Below, piece after piece: positions 34,693 through 43,114 of a DNA stretch of 54,016 nt. Within the stretch, counting starts at the first letter, position 1. Every line of letters starts with the position of its first letter. Position numbers and translations under genes: made by a program. The stretch is from positions 1-54,016 of the forward strand of contig DASSWB010000105.1 of NCBI GenBank assembly GCA_035705495.1. The letters are read 5' to 3'. Below the pieces are notes generated by a model. That model had not been told where the DNA came from. It ran no database searches and saw nothing but the letters and a program-made list of their open reading frames with translations. Source of the DNA: DASSWB01 sp035705495 (GTDB taxonomy: Bacteria > Bacteroidota > Bacteroidia > Flavobacteriales > Flavobacteriaceae).

Positions 34693-35499
34693 ATGAAAGT
34701 ATTAATGATTGGTGGCGGCAATATGGGATTTACTTACGCTGAAGGCATGGCTTCTTCAAATCTTTTGAACAGGAGAAAATTAATGATCTATGATGTTTCT
34801 CCTACCAAACAAGACGAACTTAAACAAACGGGACTTTTTGATGTTCACGAAAGTCTGGAAAATTGTTTGCCACAGGCAGATGTTGTTTTTATAGCTGTAA
34901 AACCTTTCCACAGTGAAGAATTATTTGAGAAAATGAAACCGATGGTCAATGAAGAACAGATTTTTGTTTCTTTAATGGCAGGTGTTACTATTCAAGGAAT
35001 AAAGGAAGGCTTGAATGTGAAAAAAGTAGTCCGTACGATGCCCAATTTACCGGCACAAGTGGGAAAAGGGGTTACTTCGTATACGGAATCTGCAGAGGTG
35101 TCACGAATAGAATTGTTAATGATTCGCAATTTATTGGATACCACAGGCGAATCAATAAGGGTGCGAAATGAAAATTTTATTGATGCTTCTACAGGGATTT
35201 CGGGAAGTGGACCTGCCTATGTTTTTTATTTTATGCAATCAATGATGGAAGCTGCATTGAAAATGGGCTTTTCGCAAAATGATTCCAAGGTACTGGTAAG
35301 TAGAACTTTTGAAGGTGCGGTGGAATTGTTTCACCAAAATGACCTTTCCCCAAATTTATGGATGGACAGAGTAGCTTCAAAAGGGGGAACCACAAGAGCC
35401 GCATTGGATTCCATGGAAGATAACAACGTAAAGGAGCTAATTAAAGATGCGGCTTATGCTGCATTTAACAGAGCGGTGGAATTGGGTGAAGAAAACTGA
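34693..35499 (+). CDS. proC: Pyrroline-5-carboxylate reductase
   Basis: Last step of proline synthesis: reduces 1-pyrroline-5-carboxylate with NAD(P)H. It has 268 residues, the family length. The nucleotide-binding start is VLMIGGGNMGFTYAEGM, then FIAVKPFHSEEL. The signature near the C-terminus is GISGSGPAYVFYFMQSMMEA and VASKGGTTRAALDSMED. It is a single gene convergent with nadD, with only 5 bases between the stops. Confidence 0.96.
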   Translation: MKVLMIGGGNMGFTYAEGMASSNLLNRRKLMIYDVSPTKQDELKQTGLFDVHESLENCLPQADVVFIAVKPFHSEELFEKMKPMVNEEQIFVSLMAGVTIQGIKEGLNVKKVVRTMPNLPAQVGKGVTSYTESAEVSRIELLMIRNLLDTTGESIRVRNENFIDASTGISGSGPAYVFYFMQSMMEAALKMGFSQNDSKVLVSRTFEGAVELFHQNDLSPNLWMDRVASKGGTTRAALDSMEDNNVKELIKDAAYAAFNRAVELGEEN

Positions 35500-35504
35500 T
35501 TTTT

Positions 35505-36089
35505 TTATTTATAAAAATTCATCAAGTCAATATACTTCCAAACTTCGGCTGGCAACAAAGGTTGGATGTTCTTTCCTTCTTTGATGGAGTTTCTTATAAA
35601 AGTGGAAGAAATCTCAATAATTGGAGCATCTACCACATGAATTTTCCCGGTTTCCCCCAGAGGATTTTCAATGGCTTTCCCTGAAATTCTTGGATAGACA
35701 TATAAATCAAAACGCTCAAGAATGGCTTCGTAATTTTTCCATTTATGAAAATTTTTCAAATTATCTTCTCCCATTATCAGGGAGAATTCGTACTTCGGAT
35801 ATTTTTCCTCCAAATTTACCAAAGTATGAATAGTGTAATTTGGTTGCGTTAAGTTGAACTCAATGTCGCTCGGTTTCAATTTTAAAAAATCTTTACAGGC
35901 TAAATGCACCATTTCGAGACGTTGATAATTGTCCAGTAAATTGCTTTTTTGCTTAAACGGACTTTGAGGCGTAACCACCAACCATACTTCTTCCAGATCG
36001 GAAAATTCAACAAAATGATTGGCAATAATCATGTGGCCAATATGAATAGGATTAAAGGTCCCAAAAAACAGACCGATTTTTTTACCCAT
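35505..36089 (-). CDS. nadD: Nicotinate-nucleotide adenylyltransferase
   Basis: Adenylates nicotinate mononucleotide to deamido-NAD in NAD synthesis. It has 194 residues. The nucleotidyltransferase signature GTFNPIHIGHMIIANHF (HxGH type) is near the N-terminus. The second motif is VVDAPIIEISSTFIRNSIKEG, with ISSTxIR. FSLIMGEDNLKNFHKW matches the NadD middle. It overlaps gmk by 8 bases and is third in the yicC-like-gmk-nadD operon. Confidence 0.95.
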   Translation of the reverse strand: MGKKIGLFFGTFNPIHIGHMIIANHFVEFSDLEEVWLVVTPQSPFKQKSNLLDNYQRLEMVHLACKDFLKLKPSDIEFNLTQPNYTIHTLVNLEEKYPKYEFSLIMGEDNLKNFHKWKNYEAILERFDLYVYPRISGKAIENPLGETGKIHVVDAPIIEISSTFIRNSIKEGKNIQPLLPAEVWKYIDLMNFYK

Positions 36090-36672
36090 TTCTGTCGTTT
36101 TTATCTTTTATAAAATCAGAAACCAAATGATAAGCTTCTTGTAAAGCCGTTGATAAATCATGATTTTCTATAATATGGTCAAATTGTGGTGCCGTAGCCA
36201 TCTCTATGGAAGCTTTGGCCACCCTCATGTTTATTTTGTCCTCATCTTCGGTTTTCCGTTTCTTCAAACGGATTTTTAATTCTTCAATACTTGGTGGTTT
36301 TACAAATACCGCCAAGGTTTTATCGGGATATATTTTTTTGATGTCCAAACCACCTACTACATCAATATCAAAAATGACATGTTTTCCTTTTTTCCAAATT
36401 CGATAAACTTCGCTTTTTAAAGTGCCGTAAAAATTATCTCTGTAAACTTCCTCCCACTCTAAAAACTCATCATTTTTGATCTTGTTTTTGAAATTTTTCA
36501 AATCCAAAAAGTAGTAATCTTTTCCGTCTATTTCATGAGTACGCGGTTCTCTGGAAGTGGCGGAAATCGAAAATTCCAAATTAAGTTCCTCTTGTTCGAG
36601 TAAATATCTTACGATGGTAGTTTTACCAGATCCGGAAGGTGCTGAAAACACTATTAATTTTCCTTCTTGCAT
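36082..36672 (-). CDS. gmk: Guanylate kinase
   Basis: Phosphorylates GMP to GDP. It has 196 residues. The P-loop is FSAPSGSGKTTIVRYL, the GMP-binding region SATSREPRTHEIDGKDYYF, and the lid and following blocks VIFDIDVVGGLDIKK and VFVKPPSIEELKIRLKKR. The family length is about 190-210. Its start overlaps the stop of the YicC-like gene by one base and its end overlaps nadD, so all three are translated from one message. Confidence 0.97.
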   Translation of the reverse strand: MQEGKLIVFSAPSGSGKTTIVRYLLEQEELNLEFSISATSREPRTHEIDGKDYYFLDLKNFKNKIKNDEFLEWEEVYRDNFYGTLKSEVYRIWKKGKHVIFDIDVVGGLDIKKIYPDKTLAVFVKPPSIEELKIRLKKRKTEDEDKINMRVAKASIEMATAPQFDHIIENHDLSTALQEAYHLVSDFIKDKNDRNG

Positions 36673-37529
36673 TAAAGTACGTTTAATAATTGTTCTTTTA
36701 TTTTCTCCAGCTCATCTTTCATTTGTACAACCAATTGTTGCATAGCTGCATAATTTGATTTGCTGCCAATTGTATTGATTTCCCGACCAATTTCCTGCGA
36801 AATAAAAGCAAGTTTTTTACCATTGTGACCTTCGGATTTCATGGTTTCGTCAAAATACGAAAGGTGCTTCTCAAGTCGCACTTTCTCTTCTGTTATGTCG
36901 AATTTTTCAATATAATAAACAAGTTCTTGTTCAAACCTGTTTTCGTCTACAGATTCTTTAATTTCAGAAATACCTTTCACCAAGCGTTCCCTCACACCAG
37001 AAATGCGGTCAGGATCCATAACGATAATTTCATTCAGTAATCTTTTTATTATTTCTGCACGTATCTCTAAATCTTCCTTTAATGCTTGACCTTCAGATTT
37101 CCTGAACTCGTTTATTTCAATCAATGCTTCTTCTACTGCTTTTTCAATTTCTGAAAATTCTTGTTCTTCAATACCTTCTTTTTGCGTTTTAAGTACGTCG
37201 GGCATTCGAACCGCCATTTTTAGCAGTTCGGTTTCATCTCCATCAACTATGTTTCTTAGTTGGCGGATATAATTCCTTACCAAATCCGCATTTATTTGAG
37301 TGGATGTCTCTTCGCCGGTTGATTCAATATATATTGAGAAATCTATTTTTCCGCGCACCAAAGATTTTGCGACCGTATTCCTCAACATCAGTTCCTTCTC
37401 TCTATATTGAGACGGAATTCTAGTATTTAAATCAAGATTTTTGCTGTTGAGGGACTTTATTTCTATTGTTATTTTTTTGTTTGGAAGCTGTAGAATACTT
37501 TTTCCAAAACCTGTCATTGAATAAATCAT
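36672..37529 (-). CDS. YicC-family endoribonuclease-like protein
   Basis: Protein of 285 residues. It opens MIYSMTGFGKSILQLPNKKI, the YicC start, and ends in the DUF1732 region with GKKLAFISQEIGREINTIGSKSNY and a coiled-coil tail (MKDELEKIKEQLLNVL). In E. coli, YicC is an endoribonuclease affecting small RNA stability. First gene of the leftward operon with gmk and nadD, a conserved arrangement in Bacteroidota. Motifs are strong for the family; the precise RNA targets are unknown. Confidence 0.94.
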   Translation of the reverse strand: MIYSMTGFGKSILQLPNKKITIEIKSLNSKNLDLNTRIPSQYREKELMLRNTVAKSLVRGKIDFSIYIESTGEETSTQINADLVRNYIRQLRNIVDGDETELLKMAVRMPDVLKTQKEGIEEQEFSEIEKAVEEALIEINEFRKSEGQALKEDLEIRAEIIKRLLNEIIVMDPDRISGVRERLVKGISEIKESVDENRFEQELVYYIEKFDITEEKVRLEKHLSYFDETMKSEGHNGKKLAFISQEIGREINTIGSKSNYAAMQQLVVQMKDELEKIKEQLLNVL

Positions 37530-37603
37530 CTATTTCTTTGTAAAGTTGCGTAAAGATAATGAAAACAATAGAAGTTGATGGCTTGAGTGTTGAGGATCTC
37601 TGA

Positions 37604-37619
37604 ATTATGCATGCATAAT
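37604..37619. promoter_or_regulatory. Perfect palindrome between divergent yicC-like and thioesterase genes
   Basis: ATTATGCATGCATAAT is a perfect 16-base palindrome. It ends 9 bases before the -7 element of the thioesterase promoter and lies 75 bases before the yicC-like start, so a dimeric regulator bound here could affect both. Confidence 0.5.
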
Positions 37620-37628
37620 ATAAATTCG

Positions 37629-37636
37629 TAATTTTG
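37629..37636 (+). promoter_or_regulatory. Promoter -7 element of the thioesterase gene
   Basis: TAATTTTG matches TAnnTTTG, 14 bases before the ATG at 37651. Confidence 0.55.
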
Positions 37637-37650
37637 AAAAAAATCAATTT

Positions 37651-38145
37651 ATGTATTCAAAGGAATTTGACATTAGATGGAGTGACATTGATGCGAATAG
37701 ACATTTAGCAAACAGTGCTTATCTCAACTTCATGAGCCACGTAAGAATGTCCTATTTAATTGAAGCGGGATTAAGTCATGCGGCTTTAGCAAGTGCAAAT
37801 ATTGGCCCGGTCGTATTTTATGAACACGTTTATTATTTCAAGGAAATTTTTGCAGGAAAACCCATAAAAGTATCCCTGGAACTTAAAGGATTGTCCGAAG
37901 ACGGAATGTATTTTGAATTTGTTCATAATTTCTACGATCATCAAGGAAGAAATTGTGCGACCTGTGAAATGATGGGCGGATGGATTGATTTGAAAGAAAG
38001 GAAACTAATAAGCTTGCCAAAAGAATTTTGGGATCGGTTGAATTTATTGCAACATACAGAAGACTTCAGGATACTTACCAAAGAAGACACCCGAAGATTT
38101 GGTAAACTTCCTAAACACATAGATCCTAAACTCTTGTGGTCGTAG
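37651..38145 (+). CDS. Acyl-CoA thioesterase (hotdog fold)
   Basis: Predicted hotdog-fold thioesterase of 164 residues, YbgC/FcbC-like. The opening EFDIRWSDIDANRHLANSAY contains the catalytic Asp in the motif R-W-S-D-I-D-A-N-x-H. The central helix (YLNFMSHVRMSYLIEAGL) and the strand run GKPIKVSLELKGL follow. It would hydrolyse an acyl-CoA or aromatic-CoA thioester; the substrate is not determined. Its 3' end overlaps the 3' end of the leftward EamA gene by 20 bases. Confidence 0.92.
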   Translation: MYSKEFDIRWSDIDANRHLANSAYLNFMSHVRMSYLIEAGLSHAALASANIGPVVFYEHVYYFKEIFAGKPIKVSLELKGLSEDGMYFEFVHNFYDHQGRNCATCEMMGGWIDLKERKLISLPKEFWDRLNLLQHTEDFRILTKEDTRRFGKLPKHIDPKLLWS

Positions 38146-39022
38146 GTTTTTTCGAAACCAGAAAAACGCCGGCAAAGATCAAAATCGCCCCCAGAACCTT
38201 TGTCATGTTTAATGAGTCGGCGCCGGTAGCCAAAGCATATATGATGGCAATGAGCGGTTGCAAATAAATAAAAGCACTGAGTGTTGACGCCGAAAGATGC
38301 TTGAGCGCGAAAATATTACATAAATAGGTCAGAAACGTAGTGCCGACAATTACAAACAAAATTTTCCAAATTACAGAAGTAGGCAAGGTTGTCCAACTAA
38401 TTTCGACAAATTCGGAGATGGTAATCGGAAGGTTAATAATGACGGCAAATAGGAAAAGCCACTTCATCAAGGTATAAGGATGATATTTGGAGGTGAGTGG
38501 TTTTACCAAAATCAGATATAATCCGTAGGAAATGGCATTGATAATGACAAAAATATTCCCCAACGGAATGTTGGGTGCATTTAAAGTTTGGTTCTGACCA
38601 AAAACCACTAATGCCACTGCTCCCGTCAATCCTAGAATAATTCCTATTACTTTCAGTTTTGTTACTTTTTCACGAATTAGAATAGCCGCCAGAATCAGTA
38701 CAAAAATTGGAGAAATCGTGGTGATGACAGAACTATGAATGGGCGTTGTTAAACTCAAACCTTTAAAAAACATGAGCATATTGATCACCATGCCCAATAT
38801 GGTGCAACCAATAATCCGTGGCCAATCACTTGTTGCAATTTTTTCTTTAGGACCCCAAAAACCAATAATCCAGAAAAGAATGGCGGCTCCGGAAACGCGC
38901 AAAAGAATAAATCCGAAGGGTTCCACATAAGTTGGCATGACTCCTTTTGCCAAACTATGGTTTATGCCATAAATAGTGCTGGCAACAATGGCCGCCATTA
39001 TGGCCAACGTTCTTTTACTCAT
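38126..39022 (-). CDS. EamA-family (DMT superfamily) transporter
   Basis: Inner-membrane exporter of 298 residues with ten predicted membrane segments in two EamA halves. The first half starts LAIMAAIVASTIYGINHSLAKG and the second contains FVIINAISYGLYLILVKPL. Substrates in this superfamily include amino acids and metabolites; none can be named here. Its start overlaps the ArsC-like gene by 8 bases, indicating cotranscription, and its end overlaps the convergent thioesterase gene. Confidence 0.93.
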   Translation of the reverse strand: MSKRTLAIMAAIVASTIYGINHSLAKGVMPTYVEPFGFILLRVSGAAILFWIIGFWGPKEKIATSDWPRIIGCTILGMVINMLMFFKGLSLTTPIHSSVITTISPIFVLILAAILIREKVTKLKVIGIILGLTGAVALVVFGQNQTLNAPNIPLGNIFVIINAISYGLYLILVKPLTSKYHPYTLMKWLFLFAVIINLPITISEFVEISWTTLPTSVIWKILFVIVGTTFLTYLCNIFALKHLSASTLSAFIYLQPLIAIIYALATGADSLNMTKVLGAILIFAGVFLVSKKPTTTRV

Positions 39023-39368
39023 TTATCGATTTTTTCGCAGCCTCAACTGTCGGTTTGCTATTTCCAATAAAAATTTCATTTCCATTAATCAAAACTGGGC
39101 GTTTTAAAAAAGTGTAATGTTCCAAAATCAGTTTTTTGAAATCTTCTTCGGATAAGTTTTGATCTTTCAGATTACGCTGTTTATACAATTGCGCTCTTCT
39201 GCTGAAAAGATTTTCGTGGTTTCCGGCCAATTTTTTTAATTGGAGCAGATCATTTTCCGTTAAGGGAATGGACTTAATATCCTGCAGGATAAATTCCGAA
39301 GGTAAATTTAATTCAGATAAAATCCGCAGACACGTGCTACAGGTAGATAAATAGTAGAATTTTTTCAT
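39015..39368 (-). CDS. ArsC/Spx-like thioredoxin-fold protein
   Basis: Protein of 117 residues from the ATG at 39368 (MKKFYYLSTCSTCLRIL). A longer reading to 39485 would cover the divergent metB promoter and is unlikely. A CxxC pair (Cys10 and Cys13 in STCSTC) opens the thioredoxin-like fold. The ArsC family closing motif is FLKRPVLINGNEIFIGNSKP, with the conserved Arg. It may be an arsenate reductase or an Spx-like redox protein; without a catalytic assay I keep the family name. It forms an operon with the EamA transporter gene. Confidence 0.88.
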   Translation of the reverse strand: MKKFYYLSTCSTCLRILSELNLPSEFILQDIKSIPLTENDLLQLKKLAGNHENLFSRRAQLYKQRNLKDQNLSEEDFKKLILEHYTFLKRPVLINGNEIFIGNSKPTVEAAKKSINE

Positions 39369-39436
39369 TTTGAAAAATATGAAGTCCGAATAAAAGTTAA
39401 AGATAAAAGCTATTTCGCGAATGGCAATGCGATTGG

Positions 39437-39444
39437 TACATTTG
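39437..39444 (+). promoter_or_regulatory. Promoter -7 element of metB
   Basis: TACATTTG matches TAnnTTTG, 18 bases before the ATG at 39463. The short leader leaves no room for a SAM riboswitch. Confidence 0.5.
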
Positions 39445-39462
39445 TGAAAAACCTGCACAATT

Positions 39463-40605
39463 ATGAAATTCAATACAAAAACCATACATGGCGGTCAGCA
39501 TGAGGTTGATCCCGCTTACGGATCTGTTATGCCACCAATTTATCAAACCAGCACTTATAAGCAATCTACTCCAGGCGGACATAAAGGATTTGAATATTCC
39601 AGAAGCGGAAATCCCACAAGAGCCGCTTTGGAAAGGTCTTTGGCGAGTATAGAAAATGGGAAATTCGGACTCGCATTTGGTTCTGGATTGGCGGCAATTG
39701 ATGCGGTTATCAAACTTTTTGAGCCAGGAGATGAAATAATTTCCACAAATGACCTCTATGGTGGATCCTACCGACTCTTTACTGGGATTTTTGAAAAATT
39801 CGGAATTAAATTTCGTTTCATCGAAATGCATGATGCTTCTAAAATTGAGGAGTATATAAATGAAAAAACCAAAATGGTTTGGATAGAAACCCCCACAAAT
39901 CCCATGATGAATATTATCGATATAGAAGCGGTTGCAAAAATCACAAAAAAACATAATATTCTGCTCGCTGTCGATAATACTTTTGCGACTGCATATTTAC
40001 AACAGCCATTAGATTTGGGCGCGGATATCGTAATGCACAGTGCTACGAAATATTTGGGCGGACATAGTGATGTTGTCATGGGAAGTTTGGTCGTGAAAGA
40101 CCAACAACTGGCTAAAAAATTATATTATATTCAAAATGCAAGTGGAGCTGTTTGTGGGCCTCAGGATAGTTTTTTGGTTTTAAGAGGGATTAAGACTTTG
40201 CATATTAGAATGCAAAGACACTGCGAAAATGCAGAGGTGGTGGCGAAGTTTTTGAAAAACCACCCAAAGATCAAAAATGTTTATTGGCCTGGTTTTGAAG
40301 ATCATCCCAATCATGATGTGGCAAAAAAACAAATGCGTGGGTTTGGCGGAATGATTTCCTTTACCACCAAAGAGGGAACTTTGGAAAGTGCGGTAAAAAT
40401 CGTTGAGAATTTGAAGGTTTTTACACTTGCTGAATCCTTGGGCGGAGTAGAATCTTTGGCAGGACATCCGGCGAGTATGACTCATGCTTCAATACCAGAA
40501 GCCGAAAGGGTGAAAACGGGCGTTGTTAATTCTTTGATAAGGTTAAGTGTGGGAATAGAAGATGAGGAAGATTTAGTAGCCGATTTAAAACAGGCAATTG
40601 GATAA
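39463..40605 (+). CDS. metB: Cystathionine gamma-synthase (PLP-dependent)
   Basis: PLP enzyme of the Cys/Met metabolism family, 380 residues. It joins cysteine to an activated homoserine or performs a related gamma-elimination. The N-terminal TKTIHGGQHEVDPAYGSVMPP and PIYQTSTYKQ blocks are typical. The PLP lysine is in MHSATKYLGGHSDVVMG, after VDNTFATAYLQQPLDLGAD. The close SLGGVESLAGHPASMTHASI is the family signature. Cystathionine gamma-lyase is a near relative and cannot be ruled out from sequence alone. Single gene with its own promoter and terminator. Confidence 0.9.
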   Translation: MKFNTKTIHGGQHEVDPAYGSVMPPIYQTSTYKQSTPGGHKGFEYSRSGNPTRAALERSLASIENGKFGLAFGSGLAAIDAVIKLFEPGDEIISTNDLYGGSYRLFTGIFEKFGIKFRFIEMHDASKIEEYINEKTKMVWIETPTNPMMNIIDIEAVAKITKKHNILLAVDNTFATAYLQQPLDLGADIVMHSATKYLGGHSDVVMGSLVVKDQQLAKKLYYIQNASGAVCGPQDSFLVLRGIKTLHIRMQRHCENAEVVAKFLKNHPKIKNVYWPGFEDHPNHDVAKKQMRGFGGMISFTTKEGTLESAVKIVENLKVFTLAESLGGVESLAGHPASMTHASIPEAERVKTGVVNSLIRLSVGIEDEEDLVADLKQAIG

Positions 40606-40620
40606 ATTTTTTCAAATAAG

Positions 40621-40654
40621 AAAAATCCCAGGATAACGATCTTGGGATTTTTTT
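40621..40654 (+). terminator. Rho-independent terminator after metB
   Basis: AAATCCCAGG and TCTTGGGATTT-type arms pair around an 8-base loop (AAATCCCA with TGGGATTT perfect, plus a G-T and a G-C pair), followed by a T-run. It lies before the stop of the convergent outer-membrane protein gene and could serve both. Confidence 0.85.
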
Positions 40655-40673
40655 ATTTCTGTAAAGACCTTGA

Positions 40674-41453
40674 TTAAAAATCCAGATAATAAATATAACC
40701 TACATTGATCCAAAACATCCAATCATTCGCTTGGTTCTGAGGTTGGTCGTGGTTAAGACCATCAACCCAATCGGAGTCATACCAATGCCATCTTGCATCA
40801 ATCAATAAATCACTCAACACTGAAAGTTTGTAGCGCATACCAACACTTCCCGCAATGGCCCATGTATTTCCACTGTCCAACACGATTCCATCTTCAAATG
40901 CCGGAAATATTGCAGGGCTCCCAGGTTCAGTCAACGAACCTAAATCCGAATAGCCAGTTGGGCTATAATGTACATAGTGAACACCTAAACTCACGTAAGG
41001 TGCAACTTTATACGCAAAAGCCGAAAAATCCCGGATACTTAATGGGAAATATTCTAAGTGCGTACCAATCTCTGTAACCGTGGCTTTTCCATGCATCGCC
41101 CGAAGTTGTTCACCCCCAAAACCTTCACTCTCTGCCCATATTCCATGGTGATCTAAATTTGTGACGTGATAATCCAATTCATTCCTGATTTTGAAGTGAT
41201 CATTAAAATAAGTGTCCTGAGTGTAACAATTACAATCAGCTCTGTAGGCGAAACTTATATAGTGAACAATTCCAACACCCAACCCCATATTTCCTGTATT
41301 GGTTTCCATATCATTCCTGATACCATAATCTGAGTAAAAAGCAACAGGACCGGCAATAACACCAATTTCATGTGAAAATCCTTGTGCTAAGACATTTGTT
41401 ATTCCAATAAAGAAGACTATTAAAAGAATAAAGAGATTTTTTGTTCTAATCAT
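40674..41453 (-). CDS. THC0290_0291-family outer-membrane protein
   Basis: Protein of 259 residues with a signal peptide (about 1-23, ending VLAQG). The mature sequence is rich in alternating aromatic strands typical of a small beta-barrel and ends YIYYLDF. The opening SHEIGVIAGPVAFYSDYG and the YRADCNCYTQDTYFNDHFKIRNELDY block match a family I know as THC0290_0291 in Bacteroidota. Two cysteines sit in the CNCY stretch. Function is unknown. It has its own leftward promoter at 41477-41484. Confidence 0.85.
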   Translation of the reverse strand: MIRTKNLFILLIVFFIGITNVLAQGFSHEIGVIAGPVAFYSDYGIRNDMETNTGNMGLGVGIVHYISFAYRADCNCYTQDTYFNDHFKIRNELDYHVTNLDHHGIWAESEGFGGEQLRAMHGKATVTEIGTHLEYFPLSIRDFSAFAYKVAPYVSLGVHYVHYSPTGYSDLGSLTEPGSPAIFPAFEDGIVLDSGNTWAIAGSVGMRYKLSVLSDLLIDARWHWYDSDWVDGLNHDQPQNQANDWMFWINVGYIYYLDF

Positions 41454-41476
41454 AATGGATCCTGTTGGAGGATAGG

Positions 41477-41484
41477 CAAATATA
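41477..41484 (-). promoter_or_regulatory. Promoter -7 element of the THC0290_0291-family gene
   Basis: The top strand CAAATATA is TATATTTG on the reverse strand (TAnnTTTG), 24 bases before the start codon. Confidence 0.55.
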
Positions 41485-41610
41485 TAAAAACTCTTAAAAG
41501 AATAACAGAGATTAAGAATTTTGCTAAAATTTTCTTAAAGAAATGATTTAAAGCTTGCCGTAGCCGACACAATCCGTAATTGAATTTTCCGCTAATTTTA
41601 TGAGAAAGAT

Positions 41611-41618
41611 TATATTTG
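41611..41618 (+). promoter_or_regulatory. Promoter -7 element of gdhA
   Basis: TATATTTG matches TAnnTTTG, 33 bases before the ATG at 41652. Confidence 0.55.
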
Positions 41619-41651
41619 CTTCACTTATTTAATGTCTTAATTTTAAGCATA

Positions 41652-42995
41652 ATGACACAAAATGTAAAAAACTTTTTAGATTCCGTTGCTTTGAGAAATA
41701 AAAATGAGCCGGAATTTATGCAGGCTGTCCACGAGGTAGCAGAAACAATTATCCCTTTTATTGAACAAAACAGCAAATACCAGAACGCCAAGTTGTTAGA
41801 GCGGATGGTCGAGCCCGAGCGGGTGATCATGTTCCGTGTGCCTTGGTTGGACGATAAAGGCGAGGTTCAAATTAACCGAGGTTTTCGAATCCAGATGAAT
41901 TCGGCAATAGGTCCGTATAAAGGAGGTTTGCGTTTTCACCCTTCTGTGAATTTGAGCATCCTGAAATTTTTAGCTTTTGAACAAACTTTTAAAAACAGTC
42001 TTACCACGTTACCCATGGGCGGCGGAAAAGGCGGCGCCGATTTTGACCCAAAAGGTAAATCGGATAACGAAGTGATGAAATTCTGTCAAAGTTTCATGAC
42101 CGAACTTCAAAGGCATATTGGTGCCGACACTGATGTTCCGGCGGGGGATATTGGTGTGGGCGCACGCGAAATCGGCTATCTTTTTGGGCAGTATAAGAAA
42201 ATGAAAAATGAATTCACCGGAATTCTAACCGGTAAAGGCAGGTCGTACGGAGGATCTTTAATTAGACCAGAAGCTACCGGCTACGGAAATGTTTATTTCG
42301 CCGAAAATATGTTGAAAACCCGGGGTCAAAAAATTGAAGGAAAAAACGTTGTTATTTCCGGATCTGGAAATGTTGCTCAGTATGCTTCCGAAAAAATCAT
42401 GCAGTTAGGAGGGAAAGTAGTTACACTATCGGATTCTAGCGGATATATTTATGATGAAGACGGAATTTATGCCGAGAAACTGAACTTTATTATGGAACTG
42501 AAAAATGTGAGAAGGGGAAGAATCAAAGAATATTTAGATGAATACCCGAGTGCAAAATATTTTGAAGGAAAAACTCCATGGGAAGTTCCTTGCGACATTG
42601 CATTGCCTTGTGCTACACAGAATGAACTACTGGAAGAAGACGCCAAAATGCTTGTCCACAATGGATGCATTTGTGTTGCGGAAGGAGCGAACATGCCTTG
42701 TACTCCAGAAGCTATTGCGGTTTTCAGCGAAGCCAGAATTTTGTTCTCTCCGGGAAAAGCATCAAATGCAGGTGGAGTTGCCACATCAGGATTGGAAATG
42801 TCCCAAAATTCAATAAGGTACAGTTGGACAACAGAGGAAGTTGATGAGAAGCTTCATATGATCATGAATGACATCCATGATAAATGTGTCGAGTTCGGAA
42901 AAGAAAATGATGGATATATTGATTATGTCAAAGGTGCAAACATAGCAGGATTCGTAAAAGTTGCTGATGCAATGCTGGCTCAAGGGGTAGTCTAG
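41652..42995 (+). CDS. gdhA: NADP-specific glutamate dehydrogenase
   Basis: Hexameric enzyme fixing ammonia onto 2-oxoglutarate to make glutamate. From the ATG at 41652 (MTQNVKNFLD) it has 447 residues, the usual length; the in-frame TTG at 41616 lies inside the promoter. The substrate region is GGLRFHPSVNLSILKFLAFEQ, followed by LPMGGGKGGADFDPKGKS with the catalytic lysine. The nucleotide-binding motif is VVISGSGNVAQYA, and DVPAGDIGVGAREIGYLFG is also seen. Single gene with a strong terminator. Confidence 0.97.
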   Translation: MTQNVKNFLDSVALRNKNEPEFMQAVHEVAETIIPFIEQNSKYQNAKLLERMVEPERVIMFRVPWLDDKGEVQINRGFRIQMNSAIGPYKGGLRFHPSVNLSILKFLAFEQTFKNSLTTLPMGGGKGGADFDPKGKSDNEVMKFCQSFMTELQRHIGADTDVPAGDIGVGAREIGYLFGQYKKMKNEFTGILTGKGRSYGGSLIRPEATGYGNVYFAENMLKTRGQKIEGKNVVISGSGNVAQYASEKIMQLGGKVVTLSDSSGYIYDEDGIYAEKLNFIMELKNVRRGRIKEYLDEYPSAKYFEGKTPWEVPCDIALPCATQNELLEEDAKMLVHNGCICVAEGANMPCTPEAIAVFSEARILFSPGKASNAGGVATSGLEMSQNSIRYSWTTEEVDEKLHMIMNDIHDKCVEFGKENDGYIDYVKGANIAGFVKVADAMLAQGVV

Positions 42996-43004
42996 AAGTT
43001 TCTG

Positions 43005-43033
43005 AAAGGTTGTCGTAAAACGGCAACCTTTTT
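43005..43033 (+). terminator. Rho-independent terminator after gdhA
   Basis: AAAGGTTGTCG and CGGCAACCTTT pair (11 base pairs, one wobble) around TAAAA, followed by Ts. Confidence 0.88.
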
Positions 43034-43114
43034 CTATTATTCAAAATTCCTTTTCTCTATCTTTCGGCAATATTTTTATAGAAAAATTGTTTATCGTTGT
43101 AGAATTTATTGCAT

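Noticed and set aside
39369..39462. SAM riboswitch ahead of metB
   Set aside because: The leader after the likely promoter is under 20 bases and shows no riboswitch structure.
39397..39954. Leftward 185-codon frame
   Set aside because: It is antisense to the start of metB and covers the metB promoter; composition is not protein-like.
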